A DNA stretch of 64,000 bases from Sphingomicrobium clamense (GCF_019264355.1 NZ_JAHVAH010000001.1:62001-126000), one strand, 5' to 3'. Shown: positions 19,871-28,217, counted from the first letter of the stretch. Made by a program: numbers and translations. The notes: generated by a model from the letters alone, not told the origin.

Positions 19871-20761
19871 CTATTGGGCGAGGTGCTGCTCGAGCAGGAC
19901 GAGCGCATCCTCGGCGCGGCCGAAATCGAAGAGACGGGAAAAGCGATAGACCTCGCACGTCCGGGCAAGGTCGAGGCAGCGCTCGAACCCCCAATCATCG
20001 CCGCCATGCCAGAGCGATGCGGCGGCCCAGCGATAGGCGTTGTCGACCACCAGCGCCCCCGCCTCGGCGCCTCGCACGCGATCGATCGCCGGCCCCGTTG
20101 CCGACTGTTCGAGCAAATAGATGCGTCGTAGCGGAAGGCGCTCTGGCGCGGCGGGATTGACTGAAAGCGGCATCTGATACTTGTCCGCGCGGGCGATGAC
20201 CGGGTCGAGATCGGCCGCCGAGATACCCAAGTGATCGAGCGTTTCGCGCCATAGCTTGATTCTTGGCACGCCGCGATCGACCATCGGGGTGCCGCTTGCC
20301 CCATCGATTGCAAGCAGGTCGTCGCAAAACATGTCATAACCTCGCCGCTCGAGCATGGCGGCGAGCGTCGACTTGCCCGCGCCGCTGGGTCCGGCAAAGG
20401 CGGCGAGGCCCTTGCCATTGGGCAGGACCACGGCATTTGCGTGGAGCGCGAGGCGCCCGCGTTGAACCAGCAGCGTCCCCAGTACCTGCCCCGTCAGCCA
20501 GCCGGTGACGAGCCCCATATCGATGCCGCGAGGCGCGGTAATGTCGATGCGATTCCCTTCGGCCACCAGATAGCGAATCCCGTCGAGCTGCATGTCGAAG
20601 ACGCGGTCGTCGCGAAGCGCATTCTCCCAATTGCCGAAGGCGACTTCGTCGGGGGCGTATTCGAAGGTGACCTGCGCGTCAGCCTTGCCCGGCGCCTCGG
20701 CAAGGCTGGGAATGGCGATCTGGCTGTCGATCGTGAGCCCGAAGACGCGGTAGGTCGGCAT
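19871..20761 (-). CDS. HprK-like lasso-peptide kinase
   Basis: A 296-residue protein with an HPr-kinase-like C-terminal half: 'HANAVV' (residues 108-113), Walker A 'GPSGAGKST' (124-132) and 'FCDDLLAID' (145-153). The N-terminal third is the small beta domain seen in these stand-alone kinases. HprK-like kinases in lasso clusters of the paeninodin type phosphorylate the C-terminal Ser of the precursor; the precursor encoded 2.1 kb away ends in Ser, which fits. The gene is divergent from the B1-D-A-C-B2 run, with only 48 bp between the start codons. The link to the lasso cluster is inferred from context and the C-terminal Ser. Confidence 0.85.
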   Translation of the reverse strand: MPTYRVFGLTIDSQIAIPSLAEAPGKADAQVTFEYAPDEVAFGNWENALRDDRVFDMQLDGIRYLVAEGNRIDITAPRGIDMGLVTGWLTGQVLGTLLVQRGRLALHANAVVLPNGKGLAAFAGPSGAGKSTLAAMLERRGYDMFCDDLLAIDGASGTPMVDRGVPRIKLWRETLDHLGISAADLDPVIARADKYQMPLSVNPAAPERLPLRRIYLLEQSATGPAIDRVRGAEAGALVVDNAYRWAAASLWHGGDDWGFERCLDLARTCEVYRFSRLFDFGRAEDALVLLEQHLAQ

Positions 20762-20809
20762 GGCTCACTTCTTGCGCGAACCGCCCTGCCCGCGCTAGCC
20801 CCTTGCGTC

Positions 20810-21097
20810 ATGGCCGATCCGCTTCCCGACACACTCCTCCTCGTCCAGACCCGGCGCATGCCGACGGGCGAGATCGATGGCGAGCTGATGGCGCTCGACG
20901 CCGCCGCGGGCGACGTACTGGGGCTCGACGTTATCGGCACGCAGCTATGGGGACTTGCGAAAGAGCCGGTCACGCTCGGGGCGATGATCGACTGGGCCTT
21001 GCAGCACTACGACGTGGCGCGCGAAGCGGCCGAGACGGATATCCGCCGCTTCGTCGGCGACTTGCTCGACGCCGGCTTGCTCGAGCGGGCGCAATGA
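20810..21097 (+). CDS. PqqD-family RiPP recognition protein (lasso B1)
   Basis: A 95-residue protein of the PqqD/RRE fold: 'GELMALDAAAGDVLGLDVIGTQLW' (family pattern: strand, then D--AG----L---G--IW) and the C-terminal winged-helix part 'YDVAREAAETDIRRFVGDLL'. In lasso systems with a split B protein, B1 binds the precursor leader and delivers it to the B2 protease. The ATG has no good ribosome site and lies 48 bp from the kinase start, so the message may be leaderless or nearly so. It overlaps the exporter gene by 4 bp (ATGA). Confidence 0.88.
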   Translation: MADPLPDTLLLVQTRRMPTGEIDGELMALDAAAGDVLGLDVIGTQLWGLAKEPVTLGAMIDWALQHYDVAREAAETDIRRFVGDLLDAGLLERAQ

Positions 21098-22782
21098 TCC
21101 TCACGCCTCCGGCGGCACGCGTCTTTGCGGACCTTGCGAAGTGGGGAGGCGCGCGCCTGTGGGTGCTGTTCGGCCTCATGATCGTCGCGGGCCTGAGCGA
21201 AGTGGTGGGGATCCTCCTGCTCGTGCCGCTGGTGTCGGTCGCCGATGACAGCGTCGACTGGTGCGGCACGCTGGGCATCGCCGATCCGCTTGCCGGACTT
21301 TCGCCGACCGGTCGCTTGCTGGTCGTGGTCGCCGCCTTTGTCGGCGTGATGGCCTTGCGTGCGCTACTTTCAATGGCGCGCGAAAAGCGTCAGGCAGAGC
21401 TCGACCTTGGATATGAGCAGTCGCTCCGCTCGCGCTTGCTCCAAGGCGTGGTCGCACGCGGGTGGAGCCGTGGAGCGACGATGGGCGAATCTTCGCTCCA
21501 GACCCTGCTGATCGCGGAGACGACGCGCGCAAGCGCGGCCGCGCAGCCGGGGCTGGTGATCATCACGTCGGCGGCGCTGCTCGCGATCCAGGGTCTCGCC
21601 GCCCTTCTGATTTCGCCGAGATTGACGCTGGTCGCGGTGGGCGCCGTGGGCCTGTTGATGCTGGTGGGAATACCGCTGGCGCGATCGAGCCATCGCAAGG
21701 GGGCGGCGATCGGCGTTGCGCACGAGCAGAGCGGCGATCAGAGCGGGAAACTGATCCAGGGCCTGAAAACGGCGAGCGCGGAAGGGCGCACCGGTTCCTA
21801 TCTTGCGAGGTGGCGGAAGAGCGATCACGCCCTGTTCGACGATCAACGCGCCGTCGCGATGCAGGCCGCGCGCATGCGCACGAGCCTCACCTTCCTCCTC
21901 GCCCTGTTTGCCGCGCTCCTGCTGCTCGTGGGACGGATTGCTTTCGACGTTCCGCTGGTGATCTTGTTGCCGCTGCTCGTGCTGCTGGCGAGGCTGGCGA
22001 TTCCAGCGCGGCAGATCGTCAATGCCACGCAATCGATGGCTGCGTACGCGCCCGCCTTCGATCGGCTTGCTCCCCATATGTCCGCCTCTGCGGCGGAGGC
22101 GCCCGAGAACGGGTCGCCGGCGCCGCTACGCTGGACTCGGCTCAGCGCAGAGCGGCTGTCGTACCGGTCGAGCGAAGCGTTCGGGCTGGGGCCGGTCGAT
22201 TTCGAGATTATGGCGGGCGAGCGGGTCGGGCTGACGGGCGCGACAGGGAGCGGCAAGACCAGCCTGATCGACTGTCTCGCGGGATTGCATCGCCCCGATG
22301 GCGGCAAGATCCTGATCGACGGGTCGCCGGTTGATCTGATCGCCAACCCGGGCTGGGCAGCGCAGCTTTCCTATGTCGGGCAAGGTGAGGCGCTCTACGG
22401 TGGCAGCCTGAGCGAATTGATGAATCTCGAAGCGTCGCCGACCGATGAAGGCGAGCGACGTCTCATCCTCGAAATTACCGGCGTCGAGCGGATCGCCGCC
22501 GGGTTATCGGACGGGCTTGACACCGCGCTCGGCCATCGCGCGAGCCTCTTGTCAGGCGGCGAGGCGGCGCGTGTGGCCATCGCGCGAGGCCTGCTTCGCC
22601 GACCTTCGCTTCTGATCCTGGACGAGGCGACCGCTGCGCTCGATGTCGAGAGCGAAGCGGACTTGTTCGCCGGAATGGGGCGCTTGTCCTGGCGGCCGGC
22701 CATTTTGATGGTGGCGCACCGACCGCAGTCGCTCGGCCACATGGACCGTGTCGCGACGATGGAAGCGGGTCGGCTTCGGTAG
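21094..22782 (+). CDS. ABC exporter, fused membrane and ATPase domains (lasso D)
   Basis: A 562-residue half-transporter. About six membrane segments lie in residues 15-320 and an ATP-binding domain follows: Walker A 'GATGSGKT' (382-389), signature 'LLSGGEAARVAIARGLL' and Walker B 'LLILDEATAALD'. It most likely exports the mature lasso peptide across the inner membrane and so may provide self-immunity. The start codon overlaps the stop of the PqqD gene, so the two are translationally coupled. The gap to the precursor gene is 97 bp, enough for an internal promoter. Confidence 0.9.
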   Translation: MILTPPAARVFADLAKWGGARLWVLFGLMIVAGLSEVVGILLLVPLVSVADDSVDWCGTLGIADPLAGLSPTGRLLVVVAAFVGVMALRALLSMAREKRQAELDLGYEQSLRSRLLQGVVARGWSRGATMGESSLQTLLIAETTRASAAAQPGLVIITSAALLAIQGLAALLISPRLTLVAVGAVGLLMLVGIPLARSSHRKGAAIGVAHEQSGDQSGKLIQGLKTASAEGRTGSYLARWRKSDHALFDDQRAVAMQAARMRTSLTFLLALFAALLLLVGRIAFDVPLVILLPLLVLLARLAIPARQIVNATQSMAAYAPAFDRLAPHMSASAAEAPENGSPAPLRWTRLSAERLSYRSSEAFGLGPVDFEIMAGERVGLTGATGSGKTSLIDCLAGLHRPDGGKILIDGSPVDLIANPGWAAQLSYVGQGEALYGGSLSELMNLEASPTDEGERRLILEITGVERIAAGLSDGLDTALGHRASLLSGGEAARVAIARGLLRRPSLLILDEATAALDVESEADLFAGMGRLSWRPAILMVAHRPQSLGHMDRVATMEAGRLR

Positions 22783-22879
22783 GGCGACCATCCGCTGGCG
22801 GCAGCAACGCGGGTAGACTTTGAGCTAACCGGAAGTTAAGCAAAACCACCTAGAAGCTTGTGTTTTCAGGAAGTTCAGC

Positions 22880-23017
22880 GTGACCAAGTTGCCGAATCAA
22901 GACCGACAGAATTGGACTGCGCCCAAGCTGCGCCGTCTTTCCGCCAAGAATGCCTTGATGCCGGGCGGCACGTCCGGCGAAGAAGGCGTCAGCGGGAAAA
23001 GGAGAACGTTCAGCTAG
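22880..23017 (+). CDS. Lasso-peptide precursor (A), 45 residues
   Basis: The gene starts with a GTG at 22880, 8 bp after an AGGA ribosome site, and ends with TAG at 23015-23017. The leader contains 'WTAPKLRRLSAKNAL', with the P-x-L-type motif recognised by RRE proteins, and the chain ends '...KRRTFS'. A plausible core is GGTSGEEGVSGKRRTFS: Gly1 would close a 7-residue ring onto Glu7, as in xanthomonin-type rings. Starts at Met27 or Leu26 (ring on Glu34 or Glu35) are possible alternatives. The usual Thr two residues before the core is absent. The C-terminal Ser is the expected target of the HprK-like kinase. It lies 13 bp before the cyclase gene and 97 bp after the exporter. Confidence 0.82.
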   Translation: MTKLPNQDRQNWTAPKLRRLSAKNALMPGGTSGEEGVSGKRRTFS

Positions 23018-23030
23018 TTCGAGCCATGAT

Positions 23031-24758
23031 GTGAGAACGCTGACCACGGATCTAAAAACCAATTGGCCTGTTGGCCAAGCATCCCCGTCCTGGGTTGACG
23101 GCGGACCGGCGAGTGTCGCGATCGACGGGAATATCGTCAATTATCGGGACGTGGCCCGAGCGATTGGCTTGAGGGGTGATGAGCCTCTCACGCTTATTCT
23201 ATCTGAACTGATCTCCCGGCGCGGACTGTCAGGCCTCGGTCAACTTCGTGGCAGCTTTGCCGCGATGATTTGGGAAAACGAGAGGCTGACCCTAGTACGG
23301 GACCCAGCTGGCAGAAGACCTTTGTTTTACCGGATCGATGATGGCGGACTTCGTGTCGCCACCGAGCCCCTGCATTTGCATGTTGCTGGCCGTGGGATCC
23401 AGCATCGCTGGCTGGTGCGCAGACTGCTGCTGCTGCCAGAGCGCGATGACATCACCGCGTTCGGCGAGGTCAGAAGGGTGATGCCTGGAGAAGCGCTTTG
23501 CTTCGAGGCTCCGTCATGGCCTGCTTCGCGGACGCGGTGGGCGCCGCAATTTGAGAGCATCATTCACATGTCGACTGACGAAGCGGCGGATCGGGCGACC
23601 GCACTGCTCGACGTGGCCATCGCGCGCATCGGCGACGGAAGGGAACGGTTGGCCAGTCAGCTTTCATCGGGGCTCGACAGCGCAATCCTGCTTTCGCGGC
23701 TGACTGCGCACGACAATCTTAAAGTGGATTGGTACACCGCCTCACCGGGTGGACACTTGCCACCGGACCTGCCTGTCGACGACGAGTGGGAAGCTGCTCG
23801 GCAGCATGCGGCCGCATTGGATGCCGTCCCACGCCGGGTTAGCGGCCCTCCCAGCGGACTTAGCGATGGGGCGGCCTATTTCTCTCGATCGCACGCACCC
23901 ATTCTTAACTATTGGAATTTGGGTTGGATGGAGAGCCTGGTTGAATCCGCAGCGGATGACGGCCATGACGTGATGATTGAAGGCCTTGTCGGGAACGAAA
24001 CCTTGACCTTTGCCGGACACGGGCCGCTGGCAGCGCGCGCTGCAGGACGGCATTGGGTGCAGTTCGTATGGGAGGCCTTGAAATCGCGCGGAAAGGGTAC
24101 CCGTACCGCGCTTCGGCGAGACCTGCCTGCACCTTGGCGTCAAATCCGATCACGGGCAGCACAAGACGAGTTCGTCGGATCGCTCTACCTAAACAGGAGT
24201 TCGGAAGCTCTCCAATCCTCGATGGCTGACGAGCGTCGCCTGGGGAAGGCACCGGAATCGGTCGATTCGATCGACGATCCGCGCGCTCGATATTTCGAAC
24301 ATTTGTTTCATCAGGACGATGCTCTTTACCGCCGCTATCTGCGCGGGAAGTACGGCGTCGAACTCCACGATCCATTCGCCGACCCCGATGTGATGGACTT
24401 CGCGTTTCGCCTGGCTCCGGAAGCCTTCGGAGCGAGCGGCAGTCGCGCTCTTGGTTTTGCGATGATCGACGATCGGATCGATCCGGTGTCGGTGCATGAA
24501 GGCGCGCGCGCCTCGCAAGGCGACCATTGGATCGTAGCAGCGCGGAGTGGTGTCGCTCTTGCGAGAGACATTCTGGAATGGGCCGCAAGCACCGACGGGA
24601 TTGCGGATCTGGTCGACACCCAAAGACTAAAAAGAGAGGTCGACAGTCTCGCGAGCGGGCACTCAGGCGCCGAATTCTGCCCCGACCGATTCCGGAACGG
24701 TGCGCTGAGAACGTTGGGCACGCTCGCATTTGCTCGCTGGGTCGAAGAGGCCGCATGA
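23031..24758 (+). CDS. Asparagine-synthetase-like lasso cyclase (C)
   Basis: A 575-residue protein starting at a GTG. The N-terminal half is a glutaminase-like fold without the nucleophilic Cys ('GQLRGSFAAMIW', 'LTLVRDPAGRRPLFY'). The C-terminal half is an ATP pyrophosphatase with 'SSGLDS' at 212-217 in place of SGGxDS. Lasso C enzymes adenylate the core acidic side chain and join it to the new N-terminus. Asn synthetase itself is unlikely given the missing Cys and the neighbouring B1, B2, D and precursor genes. Base composition is visibly lower in G+C than in flanking housekeeping genes, suggesting transfer. It overlaps B2 by 4 bp. Confidence 0.9.
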   Translation: MRTLTTDLKTNWPVGQASPSWVDGGPASVAIDGNIVNYRDVARAIGLRGDEPLTLILSELISRRGLSGLGQLRGSFAAMIWENERLTLVRDPAGRRPLFYRIDDGGLRVATEPLHLHVAGRGIQHRWLVRRLLLLPERDDITAFGEVRRVMPGEALCFEAPSWPASRTRWAPQFESIIHMSTDEAADRATALLDVAIARIGDGRERLASQLSSGLDSAILLSRLTAHDNLKVDWYTASPGGHLPPDLPVDDEWEAARQHAAALDAVPRRVSGPPSGLSDGAAYFSRSHAPILNYWNLGWMESLVESAADDGHDVMIEGLVGNETLTFAGHGPLAARAAGRHWVQFVWEALKSRGKGTRTALRRDLPAPWRQIRSRAAQDEFVGSLYLNRSSEALQSSMADERRLGKAPESVDSIDDPRARYFEHLFHQDDALYRRYLRGKYGVELHDPFADPDVMDFAFRLAPEAFGASGSRALGFAMIDDRIDPVSVHEGARASQGDHWIVAARSGVALARDILEWAASTDGIADLVDTQRLKREVDSLASGHSGAEFCPDRFRNGALRTLGTLAFARWVEEAA

Positions 24759-25153
24759 CCCGCCCGGGCCCGAAGATCCTGACCGAGACCCTGCTGGCGC
24801 TGACATGGGCGACCGCGCGGCTACGGCTGCAATCTTTCGAAAGTGTGATGGCGGCGCTGCCGGTCCGGAGCACGCCTGGCGGCGCGATCGCCAGCGATGA
24901 CGCCGCACAACTTAGCCGTGCCTTCAAGGCGTGGGATCGCCGCCTGCCGTTTCGAACCAAATGTTTCGAGCAGGGCTTGGCGGCGATGGCGATCCTGCGC
25001 CGACGCGGACATGAAGCCACGCTCCACTATGGAGCGCGCGGGGCAGGAGACGCACTGGAGGCACATGTCTGGGTGACGTCGGGCGATGTGCCGGTCGTGG
25101 GCTGCGAGAATACTTCGGAATTTCGCGAATTGGCGCGATATCCGGCGGAATAG
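24755..25153 (+). CDS. Lasso leader peptidase, transglutaminase-like (B2)
   Basis: A 132-residue protein of the McjB C-terminal family, which cuts the leader from the precursor. The catalytic Cys is in 'RTKCFEQGLAAM' (Cys70), 'LRRRGHEATLHYG' is the family's central motif, and the catalytic His is in 'EAHVWV' (His104). The third triad residue, usually an Asp about 12 residues after the His, is a Gly here; Asp111 or Glu118 may substitute, or the triad may be weak. The gene overlaps the end of the cyclase gene by 4 bp (ATGA), so it is translationally coupled. Confidence 0.9.
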   Translation: MTRPGPKILTETLLALTWATARLRLQSFESVMAALPVRSTPGGAIASDDAAQLSRAFKAWDRRLPFRTKCFEQGLAAMAILRRRGHEATLHYGARGAGDALEAHVWVTSGDVPVVGCENTSEFRELARYPAE

Positions 25154-25208
25154 TGCACTTTCTCGCTTCATCGGCGGTTCAGTGACCGACGTGCATATTC
25201 TTGCGACT

Positions 25209-25481
25209 ATGAAGACGAAGACTCTTTTCCTGCTCGGCGGCATGGCCGCGCTGGTCGCGCTGAGCGCGGGCCAGGCGAATGCGCAGGATCGGTCGAAGAC
25301 GCCCAAGAATTGGGACTATGAGATCGTCGATGGCAAGCGCGTGCCCAAGGCCAAGCGTCAGGTGAACGACGACGGCAGCTGGCGCGAAGAGCGCCGCACC
25401 GGCGATTGCGTCGAAGTGAAAGAGCGTAGCGCGTCGGGCGAGATCAAGATCACCCGCACCTGCGACAACAAGCCCGACTAG
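25209..25481 (+). CDS. Small exported protein, unknown function
   Basis: A 90-residue protein from the ATG at 25209. A signal peptide ends near 'AGQANA'; the mature part is short and charged ('DYEIVDGKRVPKAKRQVND', 'WREERRTGDCVEVKERS') with two Cys that could form a disulfide. I do not recognise the family. It lies 55 bp downstream of the lasso B2 gene in the same direction, but its base use matches the ordinary chromosome, so membership of the lasso cluster is doubtful. It converges with the lipoprotein gene, overlapping by 4 bp. Confidence 0.6.
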   Translation: MKTKTLFLLGGMAALVALSAGQANAQDRSKTPKNWDYEIVDGKRVPKAKRQVNDDGSWREERRTGDCVEVKERSASGEIKITRTCDNKPD

Positions 25482-25885
25482 CCGTCGGCACTATCCTCGA
25501 GAACGGTTTCTTCGCGCGTGTCGAGACGCGTGATTTCGCATGGCGGTAGGCCGGTCTCCACGACATCTTCGCAATAGCGCACCTGCGCCGTGTCGTCGGC
25601 GCCCATGAAGATCGCCCATTGGCGGCCGTCGTCACACATGGCCGTCCACTGGTCGAGGCTCTCATATTGCCCGACATAGCCTGAATATTCGACCCGCTGG
25701 CACGGCATGCCGACGCCGGTAATGGCGCGCTTGAGCGCGATGTTGCGATAGAGCGGCGACAGCTCGAACATCTTGTCCTGCTGCTCCGAACGCACCGTGA
25801 TTTCGGCGTCGCCTTCGCTTTCGACCTTGCCGCAGGCGGCCAGCGCAGCGGCGGTGCAGCCCAGGATCAGTGCTTGGCGGACCAT
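25478..25885 (-). CDS. Putative lipoprotein, unknown function
   Basis: A 135-residue protein from the ATG at 25885, which follows a strong AAGGAGGAAA ribosome site. A short hydrophobic N-terminus ends in a lipobox-like 'ALAACGKV'. The mature part has four more Cys ('GMPCQRVEYSGYV', 'TAMCDDGRQWAIFMG', 'RYCEDVV', 'LPPCEI'), suggesting a disulfide-stabilised periplasmic domain. I do not recognise the family. It overlaps the upstream 62-residue reading frame by 19 bp, so the two are probably co-expressed. Confidence 0.65.
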   Translation of the reverse strand: MVRQALILGCTAAALAACGKVESEGDAEITVRSEQQDKMFELSPLYRNIALKRAITGVGMPCQRVEYSGYVGQYESLDQWTAMCDDGRQWAIFMGADDTAQVRYCEDVVETGLPPCEITRLDTREETVLEDSADG

Positions 25886-26055
25886 GGATTTTCCTCCTTG
25901 TCGTGCGGCGCGCGCTCTTCGCTTTCGATGAAACTGGCGAGCGTCGCCAGCGCCTCCCGGATCACAGGATCTTCGCTGGCCTCGGCCATGCGGCGCAATT
26001 CGCCGGGCGATCGCGGTTGAAACGGTTCCACATGAGGCCAATGCGTATTGGACAT
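25867..26055 (-). CDS. Small hypothetical protein
   Basis: A 62-residue acidic protein ('SPGELRRMAEASEDPVIREA', 'ASFIESEERAPHDKEEN'), probably helical, with no signal peptide. Its stop lies inside the start region of the lipoprotein gene, whose strong ribosome site falls within this frame; that arrangement is typical of coupled small genes. It lies 19 bp downstream of purT's stop... reading leftwards it is followed by purT at 26075, so it is encoded after purT on the same strand. Function unknown. Confidence 0.5.
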   Translation of the reverse strand: MSNTHWPHVEPFQPRSPGELRRMAEASEDPVIREALATLASFIESEERAPHDKEENPWSAKH

Positions 26056-26074
26056 TTTGGTTGCGATTCCGGTC

Positions 26075-27247
26075 CTATTCGGAGCGAACGCTGACGTGGG
26101 CAGCGGCCTTTTCGGCCAATGCGCGCGCCTCCTCGGCGCTCCCTGCTCGTGCCAGAACCACGCCCATGCGGCGGCCCGGTCTTGTCGTGGGCTTGCCGAA
26201 CAGGCGAACGTCCACCGGCGTGCCGGGACCGCCGCAAGCGAGCGCGTCTTCGATGCCTTCGAAGCTGAAGCTGTCGCTCTCCTCGCCGGCCAGGATCACC
26301 GAGGTCGCGGCCCCGCCGTCGACGGGCTGGATGGCAGGGATCGGCAGGCCCAGGATGGCGCGAAGGTGGAGCTCGAACTGGTTGGGCGACTGGCCGATCA
26401 GGGTCGCCATGCCCGTGTCGTGCGGGCGCGGCGAGAGTTCGGAGAAAATGGCACGCTTGCCCGCGATGAAGAACTCGACGCCGAAAATGCCATGGCCGCC
26501 CAAGGCGGTGACGACCTTGGCGGCCTGATCCTGCGCGGATTTGAGCGTTTCATCGGACAGAGCAGCGGGTTGCCAACTGGAGCGATAGTCGCCGCCTTCC
26601 TGCACGTGGCCGATGGGTTGGCAGAACAAGATTCCGCTTTGTGAAGAGACGGTTAGCAGGGTGATCTCGCTGTCGAAGCGGATGAACTCCTCGACGATCA
26701 CGCGCGGGCGGTCGCCGCGCATATTGTCGACGGCATAAGTCCATGCGGCGCGCAGTTCGGCCTCGTCCTTCGCCATCGACTGGCCCTTGCCCGAACTGCT
26801 CATGACCGGCTTGACGATGCAGGGGTAGCCGGTGTGTGTGGCGGCAGCGACGGCTTCGTCCTCGCTTTCGGCGAAGCGATATCTGGACGTCTCGAGCCCG
26901 AGCTCTTCGGCGGCGAGGCTGCGGATATTGTCGCGGTTCATTGTCTGCTTTGCCGCGTTGGCGGACGGCGCGACGCGCCAGCCCTCGCCCTCCAGCGTCA
27001 TCAGCATGTCGGTATCGATCGCCTCGATCTCCGGCACGATCACGTCGGGCTTGTGCTTCTCGACCACGGCGCGGAGCGCGGCGCCGTCGAGCATCGAGAA
27101 AGTCTCGGAGACGTCGGCGACCTGCATCGCGGGCGCGCCCTCGTAGCGGTCGCAGGTGACAACGCGGCATCCGATCCGCTTGGCGGCGATGGCGAATTCG
27201 CGGCCCAGTTCGCCCGAACCGAGCAGCATCAATGTGGCGATATGCAT
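26075..27247 (-). CDS. purT: Formate-dependent phosphoribosylglycinamide formyltransferase
   Basis: A 390-residue ATP-grasp enzyme making formyl-GAR from GAR, formate and ATP in purine synthesis. It begins 'MLLGSGELGREFAIAAKR', the PurT motif, with 'KPVMSSSGKGQS' (ATP-grasp), 'GVEFFIAGKRAIFSELSPRPHDTG' split across the metal-binding region, and 'GRRMGVVLAR' near the end. Two small minus-strand genes of unknown function follow closely. Confidence 0.96.
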   Translation of the reverse strand: MHIATLMLLGSGELGREFAIAAKRIGCRVVTCDRYEGAPAMQVADVSETFSMLDGAALRAVVEKHKPDVIVPEIEAIDTDMLMTLEGEGWRVAPSANAAKQTMNRDNIRSLAAEELGLETSRYRFAESEDEAVAAATHTGYPCIVKPVMSSSGKGQSMAKDEAELRAAWTYAVDNMRGDRPRVIVEEFIRFDSEITLLTVSSQSGILFCQPIGHVQEGGDYRSSWQPAALSDETLKSAQDQAAKVVTALGGHGIFGVEFFIAGKRAIFSELSPRPHDTGMATLIGQSPNQFELHLRAILGLPIPAIQPVDGGAATSVILAGEESDSFSFEGIEDALACGGPGTPVDVRLFGKPTTRPGRRMGVVLARAGSAEEARALAEKAAAHVSVRSE

Positions 27248-27324
27248 GGCCTGCTGCCTAGCGCCCCTTGCGCTTCATCGGCAAGTCGTCATGGTGGCCC
27301 CGAACCGAAACAGGGGGTCCAGCC

Positions 27325-28212
27325 ATGTCCATCTCGCTTCTCGCCTTTGCCGCCGCGCTCGCGCAGGACGCGCCGCCGCCGCGCACGCCCAACGATCCGA
27401 TCGACGAGGCGCCCGAGAGCGCATGGACCGAGATTGCGGCCGACGACCTGATGGTGATGGACGTGGGCGGCAAACGGGTGGTGATCCAGCTCAACGAGGC
27501 CTTCGCGCCGACCCACGTCGCCAACGTCAAGAATTTCGCGCGCAACGGCTATTGGGACGGTGGCAGCGTCTATCGCGTGGTCGACAATTGGGTGACCCAG
27601 TGGGGCAATGGCGGCAACCCGCTCTACGCAGACGAGAACAAGCCGCTGCCCGAGGGCGCGGTCGAGAACCCGCCCGCTGACTACGCGCGGCCCGCCGGCA
27701 GCGTGAATGTCACCCCGCTTGGCTCGTCGGACAGTTTCTCGTCGATGGCCGGGTTCGACAATGGCTGGCCTGTCGCGGTGCATGACGACGGCACCGTCTC
27801 GCCGACTTATTGCTACGGCTATGTCGGGGTGGCGCGCAGTGCCGATCCGGACACCGGCACGGGATCGGAGTTGTTCGCGATCATCGGGACGCCGGCGCGC
27901 AGGCTCGACCGCAACTACGCAGTCATCGGGCGCGTGGTCGACGGTATGGAGAACCTCTCGGCAATACCGCGTGGCACCGACACGATGGGCGTCTATGCCG
28001 AAGGCCAAGCGCAAATCCCGATCGAAGTGACGATGATGGACGCGCTGCCCGAAGACGAACAAATGCGCTTCAAGATGATGAAGGAAGGTTCGGCCAGCTT
28101 TGCCGAATATGTCTACCTGACGAGCCATAACCTTCATTATGGACGCGGCACGTCGGGCTCGGACATCTGTTCGGTCCGGGTTCCCGTTCGAAAGATCGAA
28201 GAGGAGGGCTGA
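27325..28212 (+). CDS. Cyclophilin-type peptidyl-prolyl cis-trans isomerase, probably exported
   Basis: A 295-residue protein from the ATG at 27325, after AGGGGG; the longer frame from 27268 is not supported. A short hydrophobic N-terminus ('SISLLAFAAALAQ') suggests export. The isomerase core includes 'AFAPTHVANVKNFARNGYWD', 'SVYRVVDNWVTQWG', 'SELFAIIGTPAR' and 'NYAVIGRVVDGMENL'. It has a large insert around residues 100-150 compared with minimal cyclophilins. It would assist folding of exported proteins. Confidence 0.88.
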   Translation: MSISLLAFAAALAQDAPPPRTPNDPIDEAPESAWTEIAADDLMVMDVGGKRVVIQLNEAFAPTHVANVKNFARNGYWDGGSVYRVVDNWVTQWGNGGNPLYADENKPLPEGAVENPPADYARPAGSVNVTPLGSSDSFSSMAGFDNGWPVAVHDDGTVSPTYCYGYVGVARSADPDTGTGSELFAIIGTPARRLDRNYAVIGRVVDGMENLSAIPRGTDTMGVYAEGQAQIPIEVTMMDALPEDEQMRFKMMKEGSASFAEYVYLTSHNLHYGRGTSGSDICSVRVPVRKIEEEG

Positions 28213-28217
28213 GCCCT

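Noticed and set aside
23031..24758. A primary asparagine synthetase
   Set aside because: The N-terminal catalytic Cys is absent and the gene is embedded between lasso precursor and B2 protease genes.
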